DNA from: Klebsiella planticola ATCC 33531
Lineage (GTDB): Bacteria > Pseudomonadota > Gammaproteobacteria > Enterobacterales > Enterobacteriaceae
Reading direction: 5' to 3'
Assembly (NCBI RefSeq): GCF_000735435.1
Contig: NZ_JMPP01000055.1
Location: 231,222-295,221, forward strand
DNA: 64,000 nt
The position numbers were made by a program, and so were the translations under genes. The notes beneath the pieces are model-generated. The model searched no databases and was not told the origin of the DNA. It was given only the letters and a program-made list of their open reading frames with translations. Below, piece by piece: positions 42,017 to 52,851 of the stretch. Position 1 is the first letter of the stretch, and every line of letters begins with the position of its first letter.

Positions 42017-43255
42017 CTAAGCCTGCGGGTCGTTGGAATTGCCGACGCTCTTGTCTTTGAGGAAATAGACAATCATCGCCAGCCACATCACGCCGCTGAG
42101 CAAGTTAAACAGGCTGAATACCCCGCTACCACCCAGCTCATAGGCATGCTTACTGACCTCTATGCCGACGGTAAATATCAGCATCTGCAGCATCCCCATC
42201 GCGGCCGAAACCGTGCCTTTACTCATGTCACTGGCAAACAGCGTCAGGCGGACTAACCCGGCGTTCGCCAGACCAATCCCGAAGGCGTAGACGCTCAGCC
42301 CGGCGGTCATCCACAAATAAGCATGGGTCGATACCACCGTCGCCACCGCAGAGAGCAGCAGCCCGAACATAATCGGCCAGCCGCCGAGAATAATCAGCGA
42401 GCGCACCGTCCGCCGCGAGGTCAGTCGCGCCAGCACCAGGTTACCGGCAATCAGCGCGCCGAAAATCGGCACCTGCAGCAGGCCATACTCATAGCTGGTG
42501 GCCTTTTCGCCACTGATGATAATCACCGGCGACTGGGCAATCCACGCCAGCAGCGGCAGGCTGACAAAACCGGTCGCCAGCGCGCCGGCGACGAAGCGCA
42601 GATTCTTCAGCACCAGGCCATAATCGCGGCCCAGCTCTTTCATCGACAGCTTCTCGCCCATCCGCGTCGCGGTTTCCGGCATCGCGCGCTGCAGGCCCAC
42701 AAAGGCAATAGCGGCCAGCACGGCAAACAGCACGAACATCATTTCCCACGGCAGGATGTGGACCCAGGCCGCCCCCACCAGCGGCCCCAGCAGCGGGGCA
42801 ATCAGCGCAACGTTCGCCATCAGGGCGGTGATTTTGATGCACATCGCCTCCTCAAACGACTCCTGAATGGCGGCATATCCCACCGCGCCGATGAAGCACA
42901 GACTAATCCCCTGCAAAAAGCGCAGCAGCGTGAACTGCTCAATCGTCTGCGCCAGCAGCGTGGCCAGACAGGTGACGATAAACCACACCACCCCGGTGAG
43001 CATCACCGGTCGACGGCCGATACGATCCGACAGCGGCCCCAGCAGCCACTGCAAAAACATACCGCCGGCGAGATAGGCGGTCATCGAGGTCGGTACCCAT
43101 TCATTACCGACCTGAAACTCTTCCACCACCGAGAGCATTCCCGGCTGGATCATGTCGTTGCCGATATAAGTGGAAAATTCGTATAACACCAGGCAGAGCG
43201 GGAAAAGAAGCGCCTGCCGTCCGAGGCGTTTGCCTGAAAGCGAATAGTTCTGCAT
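42017..43255 (-). CDS. mdfA: MdfA, multidrug/H+ antiporter
   Basis: 412 residues (E. coli 410). Twelve-helix MFS. The helix-1 acidic pair needed for cationic drugs is kept: Glu26 and Asp34 in [17 protein letters not shown]; motif A reads [14 protein letters not shown]. It exports lipophilic cations, chloramphenicol and, in E. coli, alkali cations. ybjH of E. coli is missing from its neighbourhood. Confidence 0.95.
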   Translation of the reverse strand: MQNYSLSGKRLGRQALLFPLCLVLYEFSTYIGNDMIQPGMLSVVEEFQVGNEWVPTSMTAYLAGGMFLQWLLGPLSDRIGRRPVMLTGVVWFIVTCLATLLAQTIEQFTLLRFLQGISLCFIGAVGYAAIQESFEEAMCIKITALMANVALIAPLLGPLVGAAWVHILPWEMMFVLFAVLAAIAFVGLQRAMPETATRMGEKLSMKELGRDYGLVLKNLRFVAGALATGFVSLPLLAWIAQSPVIIISGEKATSYEYGLLQVPIFGALIAGNLVLARLTSRRTVRSLIILGGWPIMFGLLLSAVATVVSTHAYLWMTAGLSVYAFGIGLANAGLVRLTLFASDMSKGTVSAAMGMLQMLIFTVGIEVSKHAYELGGSGVFSLFNLLSGVMWLAMIVYFLKDKSVGNSNDPQA

Positions 43256-43580
43256 GCAATCTCTTAGTTAAACAAAAATCGCGCAAAGTTTAATGAAAGT
43301 CTTGCGGAGGAGATAGTGAATTGTGAGTGACAATTAAAAATAGCGCAATCCGCCCTCAGCCGGCGGATATCGCCGCCATTTTAATTAAATCTGTCTATAT
43401 TTCGTTTATATTTCAATTAGGTTACAGGCGATATACTCATCCTCTGCGGCATATTCACCACCACATGCCGCGCCACGGCTTCTTAACAAGCTGATAATTA
43501 AGACAATACTGCTTTACCTTATCGCCACCGTTTTTTAAGGTGGGCGGCTGATTGCTATCGGATACCAAGAGCCTGAATCT
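43256..43580. other. Divergent promoter region mdfA/ybjG
   Basis: 325 bases without a gene. AT-rich middle (43380-43440) with TATATTTCGTTTATATTT-type sequence that may hold promoters for both genes, and a short CCGCC/GGCGG hairpin near 43348-43367. I could not fix an operator with confidence; PhoP- or PmrA-like half sites are too weak to call. Confidence 0.4.
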
Positions 43581-44174
43581 ATGCTGGAAAATATCAACGA
43601 CGCGCTGTTTGCCTTCATCAACGCCACCCCTGCCTCGCCCTCATGGGTCATCGCACTGGCAACATTCATTGCCAAAGACGTGATTCTGATTGTGCCTCTG
43701 CTGGCCGCGGCGCTGTGGCTCTGGGGACCAAACCAGCGGCAGCTGGTGTTTAAAGTACTCCTGGCGCTGGCGATTAGCCTGAGTCTGTCATGGATTTTTG
43801 GCCTGCTCTTCCCCCATGAGCGGCCGTTTGCCGCAGGCATCGGCTATCAGTTCCTGCATCACGCGCCGAATAACTCCTTCCCCAGCAATCACGGCACCAT
43901 CAGCTTTACCTTTGCGCTGGCTTTCTTGTTCTGGCATCGCCTGTGGTCCGGGATCGCGCTGCTGGCAACTGCCGTGGCGATCGCCTGGTCCCGCGTCTAT
44001 CTTGGCGTTCACTGGCCGCTGGATATGCTGGGCGGCCTGCTGACCGGGATGTGCGGCTGCCTGGCCGCCGGATTACTGTGGCAGGCCGGCGGTCAACCGC
44101 TGTATCAATACCTGCAGCAGCTGTATCGGGTTTGCTTTTCCCTGCCGATTCGCAAAGGCTGGGTGCGTGACTAA
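43581..44174 (+). CDS. ybjG: YbjG, undecaprenyl-diphosphate phosphatase (PAP2)
   Basis: 197 residues. PAP2 phosphatase motifs in order: PHERPFAAG (C1), FPSNHGTISF (C2) and SRVYLGVHWPLDMLGG (C3) between membrane helices. It recycles the lipid carrier for peptidoglycan and O-antigen on the periplasmic face and gives some bacitracin tolerance. Confidence 0.93.
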   Translation: MLENINDALFAFINATPASPSWVIALATFIAKDVILIVPLLAAALWLWGPNQRQLVFKVLLALAISLSLSWIFGLLFPHERPFAAGIGYQFLHHAPNNSFPSNHGTISFTFALAFLFWHRLWSGIALLATAVAIAWSRVYLGVHWPLDMLGGLLTGMCGCLAAGLLWQAGGQPLYQYLQQLYRVCFSLPIRKGWVRD

Positions 44175-44206
44175 CCCTCTTCCGGCAGGTAAAATTGCCC
44201 ACTGAC

Positions 44207-44224
44207 GCCCTGCCAATGCAGGGC
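44207..44224 (+). terminator. Hairpin between ybjG and deoR
   Basis: GCCCTGC and GCAGGGC pair around CAAT, followed by GATTT. The T-tract is weak, so it may attenuate rather than stop transcription into deoR 21 bases later. Confidence 0.5.
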
Positions 44225-44244
44225 GATTTCAGCGTAGAGGGAAT

Positions 44245-45003
44245 ATGGAAACACGTCGTGATGAACGTATCAGCCAGCTCATTCAGGCGCTCAAGCGCAG
44301 CGATAAGCTTCATTTAAAAGAGGCCGCCGCGCTCCTTGGCGTATCAGAAATGACCATTCGTCGCGACCTGAACGGCCATAATGGCCCGGTGGTGTTGTTA
44401 GGCGGCTATATCGTTCTCGAACCGCGCAGCGCAACCCATTACCTGCTCAGCGACCAGAAAACCCGTCTGGTGGATGAAAAACGCCGTGCCGCTCGTCACG
44501 CTGCCGCGCTGCTTGAAGCCCATCAGATGGCTTTTTTCGACTGTGGGACAACCACGCCCTGGATCATTGACGCGATCGATAACGCCCTGCCCTTTACCGG
44601 CGTCTGCTATTCGCTGAACACCTTTCTGGCGCTGCAGGAAAAACCCCAGTGTCGGGCCATTCTCTGCGGCGGCGAGTTCCATGCCAGCAATGCCATTTTT
44701 AAACCGCTCAGTCTGCAGGATACGCTCAGCCATCTGTGCCCGGACATCGCCTTTTATTCAGCGGCCGGCATCGACTGTGCGCAGGGCGCCACCTGCTATA
44801 ACCTCGAGGAGCTGCCGGTTAAACACTGGGCGATGAGCAGCGCGCGCTATCACGTGCTGGTTGTCGATCACAGTAAATTTGGCAAAGTCAGACCGGCGCG
44901 GATGGGCGATTTATCGCGTTTTGATGTGATTGCCAGCGATGTCTGTCCGGATGAGGATCTGCTTGCGCTGGCGAAAGAAAAGCAGATTTCACTGCTCTAC
45001 TGA
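44245..45003 (+). CDS. deoR: DeoR, deoxyribose-5-phosphate-responsive repressor
   Basis: 252 residues, same as E. coli. N-terminal HTH KLHLKEAAALLGVSEMTIRRDL and C-terminal sugar-phosphate sensor with DCGTTTPWII and VVDHSKFG. It represses deoCABD and nupG for deoxynucleoside use. Synteny with ybjG and dacC is as in E. coli. Confidence 0.95.
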   Translation: METRRDERISQLIQALKRSDKLHLKEAAALLGVSEMTIRRDLNGHNGPVVLLGGYIVLEPRSATHYLLSDQKTRLVDEKRRAARHAAALLEAHQMAFFDCGTTTPWIIDAIDNALPFTGVCYSLNTFLALQEKPQCRAILCGGEFHASNAIFKPLSLQDTLSHLCPDIAFYSAAGIDCAQGATCYNLEELPVKHWAMSSARYHVLVVDHSKFGKVRPARMGDLSRFDVIASDVCPDEDLLALAKEKQISLLY

Positions 45004-45023
45004 CCGCGCCCCGCAGGGCGCGG
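45004..45023. terminator. Bidirectional hairpin between deoR and dacC
   Basis: CCGCGCCC and GGGCGCGG pair around CGCA directly after the deoR stop. No long T-tract follows, but it lies in the 28-base gap of converging genes. Confidence 0.5.
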
Positions 45024-45031
45024 CCTGTCGG

Positions 45032-46234
45032 TTAAGAGAACCAGCTACCGAACCAGCCGTGCAGTTTCATCAGCACGAAGTCCATCATCCGGCTAAAGAA
45101 ACCGCCTTCATTGACCGCTTCCATGACGATAAGCGGGCGCTGCTCGATGGTTTTATCATTGAGCTTAAAGTCGATGGTGCCGACCACCTGTCCTTTGCTA
45201 AGCGGCGCCGTCAGCTGCGTATCCGTCAGGGTATAGCTGGCTTTCAGGTTTTTCAGCTGCCCGCGCGGCAGGGTAATCGAACCGGCTTCGCCGGCCCCGA
45301 GTTTGGCTTCGTTGCTGTCGCCAAACCAGACGCGCTGGGTGATAAAGGTGGCATCCGGCTTAATCGGCGTCACGGTCTCATAGAAACGGAAGCCCCAGGT
45401 CAGCAGCTTTTCGGATTCATTAAAACGAATACGGTCGGTCTTGGTACCGAGCACCACGGCAATCAGACGCATGTCTCCCTGGGTAGCCGAGGAGACCAGG
45501 TTGTAGCCAGCGCCGGCGGTGGTCCCTGTTTTGACGCCATCCGCGTTCAGGTTTGAGCTCCACAGCAGGCGGTTACGGTTCGGCTGACGAATCTTATTGA
45601 AGGTGAACTCTTTCTCTTTATGAATGGCGTACTCTTCAGGGACGTCATGAATCATCGCTTTGGTCAGCAGCGCCATGTCACGCGCGGTACTAAACTGGCC
45701 TGGCGCATCCAGGCCGTGCACGGTCATAAAGGTGGTATTGGTCAGCCCCATTTTTTGCGCATAGCCGTTCATCAGGCTGACGAATGCATCCTGGCTCCCC
45801 GCCACGTAGTCGGCGATCGCGATACTGGCATCGTTGCCGGACTGGATAATCACGCCTTTATTCAGGTCTTCGACCGAAACCTGCATCCCCGGTTTAAGGA
45901 ACATCACCGATGACCCGCGCAGCGCCGGGTTACCGGTAGCCCAGGCATCGCGACCGACGGTGACCATATCGGTGGACTTAATCTTGCCCGCCTTCAGCGC
46001 CTGCCCGACGACATAGCTGGTCATGATCTTGGTCAGACTTGCCGGGTCGAGTTTTTCATCGGCGTTGCCCTCGCTCAGCACTTTACCGCTGGCGTAATCC
46101 ATCAGGATCCAGGCTCGGGCATCGATCGATGGGGCATCGGGGAGTTGTTCCGCAGCCTGCACCGCAGGTGCCACAAGAACGAGAAGAGCGCAGCCTGCCA
46201 CGAGGCCGCGAAGGGAAAAAGCGTCATGCGTCAT
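45032..46234 (-). CDS. dacC: DacC, D-alanyl-D-alanine carboxypeptidase (PBP6)
   Basis: 400 residues with a signal peptide (about 1-28, ending VQAAEQ). Active-site motifs: SLTK (66-69), SGNDAS and KTGTTAG. The C-terminal amphipathic helix [15 protein letters not shown] anchors it to the inner membrane. It trims pentapeptides in the periplasm. ATG 46234 matches the E. coli start; the frame opens further upstream. Confidence 0.95.
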   Translation of the reverse strand: MTHDAFSLRGLVAGCALLVLVAPAVQAAEQLPDAPSIDARAWILMDYASGKVLSEGNADEKLDPASLTKIMTSYVVGQALKAGKIKSTDMVTVGRDAWATGNPALRGSSVMFLKPGMQVSVEDLNKGVIIQSGNDASIAIADYVAGSQDAFVSLMNGYAQKMGLTNTTFMTVHGLDAPGQFSTARDMALLTKAMIHDVPEEYAIHKEKEFTFNKIRQPNRNRLLWSSNLNADGVKTGTTAGAGYNLVSSATQGDMRLIAVVLGTKTDRIRFNESEKLLTWGFRFYETVTPIKPDATFITQRVWFGDSNEAKLGAGEAGSITLPRGQLKNLKASYTLTDTQLTAPLSKGQVVGTIDFKLNDKTIEQRPLIVMEAVNEGGFFSRMMDFVLMKLHGWFGSWFS

Positions 46235-46490
46235 AAGAGCCACCCAAGTATCCTTTCCAAACAAAATATGCCGCAGCACTCTATCGGCGCAACAGCAGCC
46301 GGTGAGTAAAGCGTACAAATGACCTTAAAGAAACAGCGAGTTGGTAAAGTTTTTAAAGTTTACGCAATAACCTCGCCCCCTGCTGAAAACAGAGCAATTT
46401 TTTTGATCATGATTGCCTAAATATTATCTTTATTCCAACATGATTGCTCACCATGCTGCAACGGCGGCTCAATAACAGGCAGGAACCAAT

Positions 46491-47117
46491 ATGATTACGC
46501 TATGGGGCAGAAATAACTCGACGAATGTGAAGAAAGTACGCTGGGTGCTGGCGGAGCTGGGTCTTCCCTATCAGCATATTATGGCAGGGCTGGAGTTTGG
46601 CTTAAATCATGACCCGGAGTATCTGGCGATGAACCCGAATGGTCTGGTGCCGCTGTTGAAAGATGATGCCAGTGATCTCGTCCTTTGGGAATCGAATGCC
46701 ATTATTCGCTATCTGGCCGCCGAGTATGGCCAGGATCGTTTATGGGTCACATCGCCGCGCAAACGCGCGCAGAGCGATAAATGGATGGACTGGGCAAACG
46801 GTTCGCTGTCTCCCGCCCACCGTCCGGTATTAATGGGGCTGGTCAGAACGCCGGCGGATAAGCGCGACCCGGCGTCCATCGCCGCCGGTATTGCCGCCTG
46901 TGAAGCGCTTTTGGCGATTCTTGATGATGAGCTGGCAACCTCTCCCTGGCTATCCGGAGAGGCCTTTGGCCTTGGCGACATCGCCGTGGCACCGTTCGTT
47001 TATAACCTGATGACGATTGTTGACAACTGGCAGCCGCGCCCGCACCTGCAGCGTTGGTACCAGCAGCTTAACCAACGCCAGGCGTGGCGCGATGTGGTGA
47101 TGATTCCGGTCACCTGA
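46491..47117 (+). CDS. gstB: GstB (YliJ), glutathione S-transferase
   Basis: 208 residues, as in E. coli. Thioredoxin-like N-terminal half ([38 protein letters not shown]) and all-helical C-terminal half. In E. coli GstB acts on bromoacetate and iodoacetate. It converges with yliI with only 2 bases between stops. Confidence 0.93.
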   Translation: MITLWGRNNSTNVKKVRWVLAELGLPYQHIMAGLEFGLNHDPEYLAMNPNGLVPLLKDDASDLVLWESNAIIRYLAAEYGQDRLWVTSPRKRAQSDKWMDWANGSLSPAHRPVLMGLVRTPADKRDPASIAAGIAACEALLAILDDELATSPWLSGEAFGLGDIAVAPFVYNLMTIVDNWQPRPHLQRWYQQLNQRQAWRDVVMIPVT

Positions 47118-47119
47118 TG

Positions 47120-48232
47120 CTAGTCGGCCGGACTGACCTTCAGCAGTTCGCCGTTGGACTCGTCGGTTAACACATACAGATAGCCGTCGGGTCCGACGCG
47201 CACATCGCGGATCCGCTTGCCGCGCTCGCCCAGAATGCGCGCCTCTTCGCTCACCTTATCGCCATCCACCTTCAGAACAATCAGCGACTGGTCCTTCAGC
47301 GCCCCGATAAACAGCTTGTGCTGCCACTGCGGGAAGGTCGGCGCTGCGTAGAAAGCCATCCCGCTTACCGCCGGAGACCGCTTCCAGACGAAAAGCGGCG
47401 CTTCAGTTCCGGCGACCGCCGTGCCCTGCGCTTCGGGAATCGCCAGACCGCTGTAGTTGACGCCATGGGTCGCCAGCGGCCAGCCGTAGTTCTTGCCCTT
47501 CTGCGGAATATTGATCTCGTCGCCGCCGCGCGGCCCGTGTTCGTTGAGCCACAGCGTATCGGTCCACGGATTCATCGCCATTCCCTGCGGATTGCGGATG
47601 CCATAAGACCAGATCTCCGGCCTCGCCCCCGCGCGATGAACAAAAGGATTATCGGCAGGCACTTTGCCGTCCTGGGTCAGACGCACCACTTTTCCCTGCA
47701 GTTTATCCAGATCCTGCGCCGTGGGACGTTGGTTATTTTCGCCCAGGCCAATGAATAAATATCCTTTGCCATCAAAAACCAGGCGCCCGCCGAAATGGTT
47801 GCCGGTGGAGAGCTTCGGCTGTTGGCGGAAGACTACCTGAAAATGTTCCAGCTGCTGAAGGTTGTCGCTCAGGCGGCCATAACCTACGGCGGTACCGGCT
47901 TTGCCGTCATCGCCGACTTCAGCAAAACTCAGCCAGACCCGGCGGGAGTGGGCGAAATCCGGCGCCAGCGCCACGTCAAGCAATCCTCCCTGGCCGCTGG
48001 CCCAGACCGGCGGGACGCCGGTTATCGCGGCCGAAAGACCTTCCCCCTGCCGCCAGCGCTTCAGTTCGCCCGAACGCAGGGTAATCAGGATTCCCTGGTC
48101 ATCGGGCAGAAAGGCCAGCGCCCACGGATGGGCAAGCTGATTTTGCAATACCTCAACGCGCACCTTCCCGGCGAGGGTCACGGCAGGAAATAACAGGGTG
48201 GCGAGCATCAGCGAAATGGCAACCTGGCGCAT
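47120..48232 (-). CDS. yliI: YliI (Asd), PQQ-dependent soluble aldose sugar dehydrogenase
   Basis: 370 residues with a signal peptide (about 1-21). Beta-propeller glucose/sorbosone dehydrogenase: HPWALAFLPDD, GGRLVFDGKGYLFIGLGE, LNEHGPRGGDEIN and RIRDVRVGPDGYLYVLTD. It oxidises aldoses in the periplasm when PQQ is present; Klebsiella makes PQQ, unlike E. coli. Confidence 0.92.
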   Translation of the reverse strand: MRQVAISLMLATLLFPAVTLAGKVRVEVLQNQLAHPWALAFLPDDQGILITLRSGELKRWRQGEGLSAAITGVPPVWASGQGGLLDVALAPDFAHSRRVWLSFAEVGDDGKAGTAVGYGRLSDNLQQLEHFQVVFRQQPKLSTGNHFGGRLVFDGKGYLFIGLGENNQRPTAQDLDKLQGKVVRLTQDGKVPADNPFVHRAGARPEIWSYGIRNPQGMAMNPWTDTLWLNEHGPRGGDEINIPQKGKNYGWPLATHGVNYSGLAIPEAQGTAVAGTEAPLFVWKRSPAVSGMAFYAAPTFPQWQHKLFIGALKDQSLIVLKVDGDKVSEEARILGERGKRIRDVRVGPDGYLYVLTDESNGELLKVSPAD

Positions 48233-48348
48233 AGCATTCTCCTTTCATCGGCAATACTTTCGGCAATGCGCTAAGGGTAGCCAGCGGGGAACATCAGGAG
48301 GGGATTTTTACATAACATTAAGCAGGGGGAGCTCGCCTCCCCCTGAAT

Positions 48349-48732
48349 TCAGACGTGGGTCACTGACGCCTGTTTATTCAGTTTATGAATATTCATCGTC
48401 AGCTCTGCCAGACAGCGTTCTAGCGTCTCTACGTTAACCGCAATATACGACGGGCAATCATGATGCCCGCTCATCAGGCAAACCGCCGCAGACGCGATGG
48501 CTCCACCTGCAAGACGGAGAGCGTCCTTTTCTTCCGGTGCAAGAACGTGCTGCAACTGCAGCCCGTACTCACGCATTTCACCACACAGTTCGAACAAGTT
48601 ATCACGCAGATGCTCATTTTCGCTGACTGACATATAGCCTTTCGCTTTGCGTAACTGCAAATAAGCGTCGAGATCAATATTGGCATTAATCAGCTTATTC
48701 AGAAGGTTACGATACAGTCTGTCAACGCTCAT
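48349..48732 (-). CDS. bssR: BssR, biofilm regulator
   Basis: 127 residues, as in E. coli. LRKAKGYMSVSENEHLRDN and AVCLMSGHHDCPSYI are the recognisable parts. Helical cytoplasmic protein affecting biofilm and indole/AI-2 pathways in E. coli. The second of two adjacent ATG codons (48732) has better spacing to GGAGG; 48735 is the alternative. Confidence 0.9.
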   Translation of the reverse strand: MSVDRLYRNLLNKLINANIDLDAYLQLRKAKGYMSVSENEHLRDNLFELCGEMREYGLQLQHVLAPEEKDALRLAGGAIASAAVCLMSGHHDCPSYIAVNVETLERCLAELTMNIHKLNKQASVTHV

Positions 48733-49129
48733 CATGGTTCCTCCTCTGTCATCCATTACCATTATTAGAATATGGTTATTTTTCGTACAAAAGGATGCGC
48801 GAGGTCAATAATTTCTGGTTAATTAACATCATTTACAATGTTACATTTATGTTCAAACTCGCGACCGCCCATCTCTTTCAGGCCCCATGAAAAAAACCAA
48901 AGAAAATGTTATACGCTCTCACAAAATAACCCATCGACACGAACGTGTGAATATCGATAAATAACTCTTTTTTGCCGCTAAGATCACAAATAACCATCAT
49001 TTCAATTGATCAAAATTTCCAGCGGGTGTCATATCAGCGACATTAATGTAATACGTATAACATTTAATAAAAACACAATCTGCGGCCATTGCCCGCAGCA
49101 CTAACTCCGATCCGCCTGAAGGAACTGAA
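48733..49129. other. Divergent regulatory region bssR/oligosaccharide permease
   Basis: About 400 AT-rich bases, no gene seen. A TGTGAATATCGATAA element near 48945 and AAGATCACAAATAA near 48980 each hold one good half of a CRP site but a poor partner, so cAMP-CRP control of the permease is only possible. GGAACTGA-type ribosome site just before 49130. Confidence 0.4.
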
Positions 49130-50371
49130 ATGATTACGCCCGGCAAAAGAAACTACATATTGTTGAGTCTTTTCGATTTCCTCTATCTATTCGCCTGGTC
49201 ATCCACCATGGCGTTCTTTGTCATCTGGACGACTCAGCATCTCGGCATCAGCGCCACCAAAACCGGTCTGCTGTACTCCGTCAACGCCTTTATTGCGCTG
49301 TTGATGCAGCCCTTTTTTGGCTTCATTGCCGATAAATTTGGCCTGAAAAAACGGCTTATCTGGATCCTGCTGGCCATGCTGCTGCCGGTCGGCCCGTTCT
49401 TTATTTATCTCTATGCCCCGCTGCTGGTCCACAGCTTCTGGCTGGGGGCCTTGTTGGGCGGTATCTACCTGGGGATGATTTTTAACTCCGGCTGCGGAGT
49501 GATCGATTCGTATATCGACAAAATTTCGCGTCGCTATCACTTTGAGTATGGTCGGGTGCGGATGTGGGGCTCGTTAGGTTGGGCCGCCGCCGCGTGGATT
49601 GTGGGAAAATACATCGACAGCAACCCCAATCTTGCCTTCTGGCTGGCCAGTATTGCCATTGTGATTGCCGCCTTCTGCTTCATGCTGACTAAAATTGAAC
49701 TCACCGAAGCCGAGATGGAAAAAACCAGCGCGCTGAAGGTCTCCCATGCGCTGGAGCTGGCAAAAAACGGGCAGTTCTGGATGCTGCTGATCTTTACCTT
49801 ATTCGTTACGCAGATTTATGACACCTACGATCAGCAGTTTGCGCAGTACTTCTCATTGCAGTTCCCTACTCCGGAAGAAGGCAACCGCTGGTACGGAATT
49901 CTGGCCTCCATCCAGGTCTGCGGTGAAACGCTCTTTCTGTGCCTGATGCCGTGGTTTGTTAACCGTACCGGGGCCAAGTGGGCGCTGATTATTGCCGGAT
50001 TGATTATGTCGGTACGCATCGTGGGTTCCGCCATCCCGCTTGGTCCGGTGTGGATTGGCGCGGTGAAAATGATGCACGCGCTGGAAAAACCACTCATCCT
50101 GGTTTCAGTATTTAAATTCATCGCCGCCAACTTCGACCATAAGTTGTCATCAACGGTCTATTTGCTGGTGCTGTTTGTAGCCTCCATCGCCACTGCGATT
50201 TACTCGCCGCTGGCCGGCTACCTGTATGACACCATCGGTTTCGCGCATACTTATTATATTCTCGGCGGCATCGCCGGGCTCTTCACCCTGATATCGATTT
50301 TCACCCTCCGCGATAAGCGAGAACCCACCGCCCCTGGCGCGGCACCGGCAGGAGGCGTCGCGCAGCCATAA
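49130..50371 (+). CDS. LacY-family oligosaccharide:H+ symporter
   Basis: 413 residues, twelve helices, clear LacY/CscB/RafB/MelY family (FFVIWTTQHLGISATKTGL, FGFIADKFGLKK). Sugar-binding and proton residues can be placed: Asp126 and Arg144 (LacY Glu126/Arg144), Arg296, Lys313, His316 and Glu319 (LacY Arg302, Lys319, His322, Glu325). The helix-VIII acid is at Glu266, three residues after the LacY Glu269 position, a layout I associate with sucrose/raffinose permeases. No glycosidase gene is adjacent, so the substrate is open. Not at this locus in E. coli. Confidence 0.85.
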   Translation: MITPGKRNYILLSLFDFLYLFAWSSTMAFFVIWTTQHLGISATKTGLLYSVNAFIALLMQPFFGFIADKFGLKKRLIWILLAMLLPVGPFFIYLYAPLLVHSFWLGALLGGIYLGMIFNSGCGVIDSYIDKISRRYHFEYGRVRMWGSLGWAAAAWIVGKYIDSNPNLAFWLASIAIVIAAFCFMLTKIELTEAEMEKTSALKVSHALELAKNGQFWMLLIFTLFVTQIYDTYDQQFAQYFSLQFPTPEEGNRWYGILASIQVCGETLFLCLMPWFVNRTGAKWALIIAGLIMSVRIVGSAIPLGPVWIGAVKMMHALEKPLILVSVFKFIAANFDHKLSSTVYLLVLFVASIATAIYSPLAGYLYDTIGFAHTYYILGGIAGLFTLISIFTLRDKREPTAPGAAPAGGVAQP

Positions 50372-50381
50372 CGAACCAGCC

Positions 50382-50407
50382 GCCCGGGAGGATCTCCCGG
50401 GCTTTTT
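50382..50407 (+). terminator. Terminator of the permease gene
   Basis: GCCCGGGAG and CTCCCGGGC form a nine-pair stem, followed by five T, 11 bases after the stop. Confidence 0.9.
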
Positions 50408-50499
50408 CATCATCTGTCACACCGTGGCTATACTCTTTTTCATAAAGATCTGTAAAATTCCTACCCTGACCATTCCAATAATCGAACACTTTTTAAACT

Positions 50500-51825
50500 A
50501 TGAGCAATGTAACGCATCAGCCGAAGATCGGCTTTGTCTCTCTGGGCTGCCCGAAAAACCTCGTGGACTCAGAACGCATCCTGACCGAACTGCGTACCGA
50601 AGGTTATGACGTGGTCCCCACCTACGACAATGCCGATATGGTTATCGTCAACACCTGCGGCTTTATCGACAGCGCCGTTCAGGAGTCTCTGGAAGCCATT
50701 GGCGAAGCGTTAAAAGAAAATGGCAAAGTGATTGTGACCGGCTGCCTGGGCGCGAAAGAAGACCAGATTCGCGAAGTGCATCCGAAAGTACTGGAGATAA
50801 CCGGGCCGCACAGCTATGAACAGGTTCTGCAACATGTCCACCACTATACGCCGAAGCCTAAACACAACCCGTTCCTGAGCCTGGTGCCGGAACAGGGCGT
50901 GAAGCTCACGCCGCGTCATTACGCCTACCTGAAAATTTCCGAAGGCTGTAACCATCGCTGCACCTTCTGCATTATCCCGTCGATGCGTGGCGATCTCGTC
51001 AGCCGCCCAATTGGTGAAGTGCTGTCCGAGGCCAAACGTCTGGCCGATGCCGGCGTCAAAGAGCTGCTGGTCATCTCTCAGGATACCTCCGCCTACGGTG
51101 TCGATGTGAAGCACCGTACCGGCTTCCACGACGGCGCGCCGGTTAAAACCAGCATGGTCAGCCTGTGCGAAGAGCTGGCTAAACTGGGTATCTGGGTCCG
51201 TCTGCACTACGTCTACCCGTACCCGCACGTCGATGACGTCATTCCACTGATGGCGGAAGGTAAAATTCTGCCGTATCTGGATATCCCGCTGCAGCATGCC
51301 AGCCCGCGCATTCTGAAACTGATGAAACGCCCGGGTTCTGCCGACCGTCAGCTGGCGCGCATTAAGCAGTGGCGTGAAATCTGCCCTGACCTGACCCTGC
51401 GTTCGACCTTCATCGTTGGCTTCCCGGGCGAAACGGAAGAAGATTTCCAGATGCTGCTCGACTTCCTGAAAGAGGCTCGCCTTGACCGCGTTGGCTGCTT
51501 TAAGTACAGCCCGGTCGAAGGGGCGACCGCTAACGAGCTGGCGGATCAGGTGCCTGAAGAGGTGAAAGAAGAGCGCTGGAACCGCTTTATGCAGCTGCAG
51601 CAGCAGATCTCCGCCGAACGCCTGCAGGAGAAGGTCGGCCGCGAGATCACGGTGCTGATCGATGAAGTGGACGAAGAAGGCGCCATTGGCCGCAGTATGG
51701 CCGATGCTCCGGAAATCGACGGTGCGGTCTACCTGAACGGCGAAACGAAGGTCAAACCTGGCGACGTAGTCCGTGTGAAAGTCGAACACGCCGACGAATA
51801 CGATCTGTGGGGCAGCCGGGTTTAA
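50500..51825 (+). CDS. rimO: RimO, ribosomal protein S12 methylthiotransferase
   Basis: 441 residues, as in E. coli. N-terminal UPF0004 domain with its three cysteines ([20 protein letters not shown]), radical-SAM motif GCNHRCTFC, and C-terminal TRAM domain. It adds a methylthio group to Asp89 of S12. Converges with gsiD over REP-like repeats. Confidence 0.96.
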   Translation: MSNVTHQPKIGFVSLGCPKNLVDSERILTELRTEGYDVVPTYDNADMVIVNTCGFIDSAVQESLEAIGEALKENGKVIVTGCLGAKEDQIREVHPKVLEITGPHSYEQVLQHVHHYTPKPKHNPFLSLVPEQGVKLTPRHYAYLKISEGCNHRCTFCIIPSMRGDLVSRPIGEVLSEAKRLADAGVKELLVISQDTSAYGVDVKHRTGFHDGAPVKTSMVSLCEELAKLGIWVRLHYVYPYPHVDDVIPLMAEGKILPYLDIPLQHASPRILKLMKRPGSADRQLARIKQWREICPDLTLRSTFIVGFPGETEEDFQMLLDFLKEARLDRVGCFKYSPVEGATANELADQVPEEVKEERWNRFMQLQQQISAERLQEKVGREITVLIDEVDEEGAIGRSMADAPEIDGAVYLNGETKVKPGDVVRVKVEHADEYDLWGSRV

Positions 51826-51844
51826 TTCCACCCTCTGATCGTAT

Positions 51845-51878
51845 CCCGGACGGCGGCGCTAACGCGCCTTAATCCGGG
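51845..51878. repeat. REP-like element
   Basis: CCCGGACGGCGGCGC...GCGCCTTAATCCGGG imperfect palindrome typical of enterobacterial REP units, between converging rimO and gsiD. Confidence 0.75.
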
Positions 51879-51902
51879 CGACAAAACCGCACTAATCCGT
51901 AG

Positions 51903-51929
51903 CCCCGGCAAACGACAGCGCCACCGGGG
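51903..51929. repeat. Second REP-like hairpin
   Basis: CCCCGG and CCGGGG arms separated by 15 bases, just after the first element and 10 bases from the gsiD stop. Confidence 0.5.
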
Positions 51930-51938
51930 AATAGCACG

Positions 51939-52850
51939 TTATCCCTTTAGCTTCGGATCCAGCGCATCACGCAGACCGTCTCCCAGCAGGTTAAACGCCA
52001 GCACCGTCAGGAAAATCGCAATCGCCGGGAACAGCGCCACGTGCGGCGCCATCACCATATCCGCCCGCGCTTCATTGAGCATTGCTCCCCATTCCGGAGT
52101 CGGCGGCTGCGCCCCGAGCCCCAGGAAAGAGAGACTGGCGGCGGAGATAATCGACACCCCGATACGCATGGTGAAATAGACCACGATCGACGATACCGTA
52201 CCGGGCAAAATATGACTGAACAGGATCGTCATATCGCTGGCGCCGATGCTGCGCGCCGATTCAATAAAGGTCTGCTGCTTGAGCACCAGGGTGTTACCAC
52301 GCACCAGGCGGGCAAACGCCGGGATCGAAAAGATCGCCACCGCAATGATCACATTCGACATGCCGCTGCCCATCACCGCCACCACGGCAATCGCCAGCAG
52401 GATCCCCGGGAAGGCGAACAGCACATCGCAGATGCGCATAATGATGCGATCCCACCAGCCTTCATAATACCCGGCCAGCAGACCGAGCACGGTACCGATC
52501 GCCGCGCCGATCAGCACCGCCAGCACGCCGGCGGCCAGCGAAATCTGCGCTCCCACCAACACCCGGCTAAAAATATCGCGCCCGAGCGAATCCACCCCAA
52601 ACCAGTGCATCATCGACGGGCCGTCGTTGAGCCGGTCATAATCAAAATAGTTTTCCGCATCGAACGGCGCTATCCACGGTGCCGCGAGAGCAACTACAAT
52701 CAGCAGCAGGACAAATACACCGGCGCCCATCGCCACCGGCTGACGACGAAATCGCCGCCAGAACTCACGCCACGGCGTGCGTATTTGTCCGGGCTTAACT
52801 CCCGGCATGGCGTTAATAACCGCCTCTCTTCTCCAGTTGAGCAATCGCAC
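51939..52850 (-). CDS. gsiD: GsiD, glutathione ABC transporter permease
   Basis: 303 residues, same as E. coli, from a GTG at 52850 that falls just after the gsiC stop. Six-helix DppC-type permease; N-terminal [15 protein letters not shown] and the EAA loop [21 protein letters not shown] are visible. Inner membrane; imports glutathione with GsiABC. Confidence 0.94.
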   Translation of the reverse strand: MRLLNWRREAVINAMPGVKPGQIRTPWREFWRRFRRQPVAMGAGVFVLLLIVVALAAPWIAPFDAENYFDYDRLNDGPSMMHWFGVDSLGRDIFSRVLVGAQISLAAGVLAVLIGAAIGTVLGLLAGYYEGWWDRIIMRICDVLFAFPGILLAIAVVAVMGSGMSNVIIAVAIFSIPAFARLVRGNTLVLKQQTFIESARSIGASDMTILFSHILPGTVSSIVVYFTMRIGVSIISAASLSFLGLGAQPPTPEWGAMLNEARADMVMAPHVALFPAIAIFLTVLAFNLLGDGLRDALDPKLKG

Positions 52851-52851
52851 C

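Noticed and set aside
43380..43500. PhoP or PmrA box upstream of ybjG
   Set aside because: Only partial half sites with wrong spacing (about 15 bases between TTAA units).
48940..48995. CRP site upstream of the oligosaccharide permease
   Set aside because: Each candidate has only one good half; not strong enough to list as a site.
50710..51831. Long minus-strand open frame (373 codons) opposite rimO
   Set aside because: Antisense shadow caused by GC-rich codon use in rimO; no family features.
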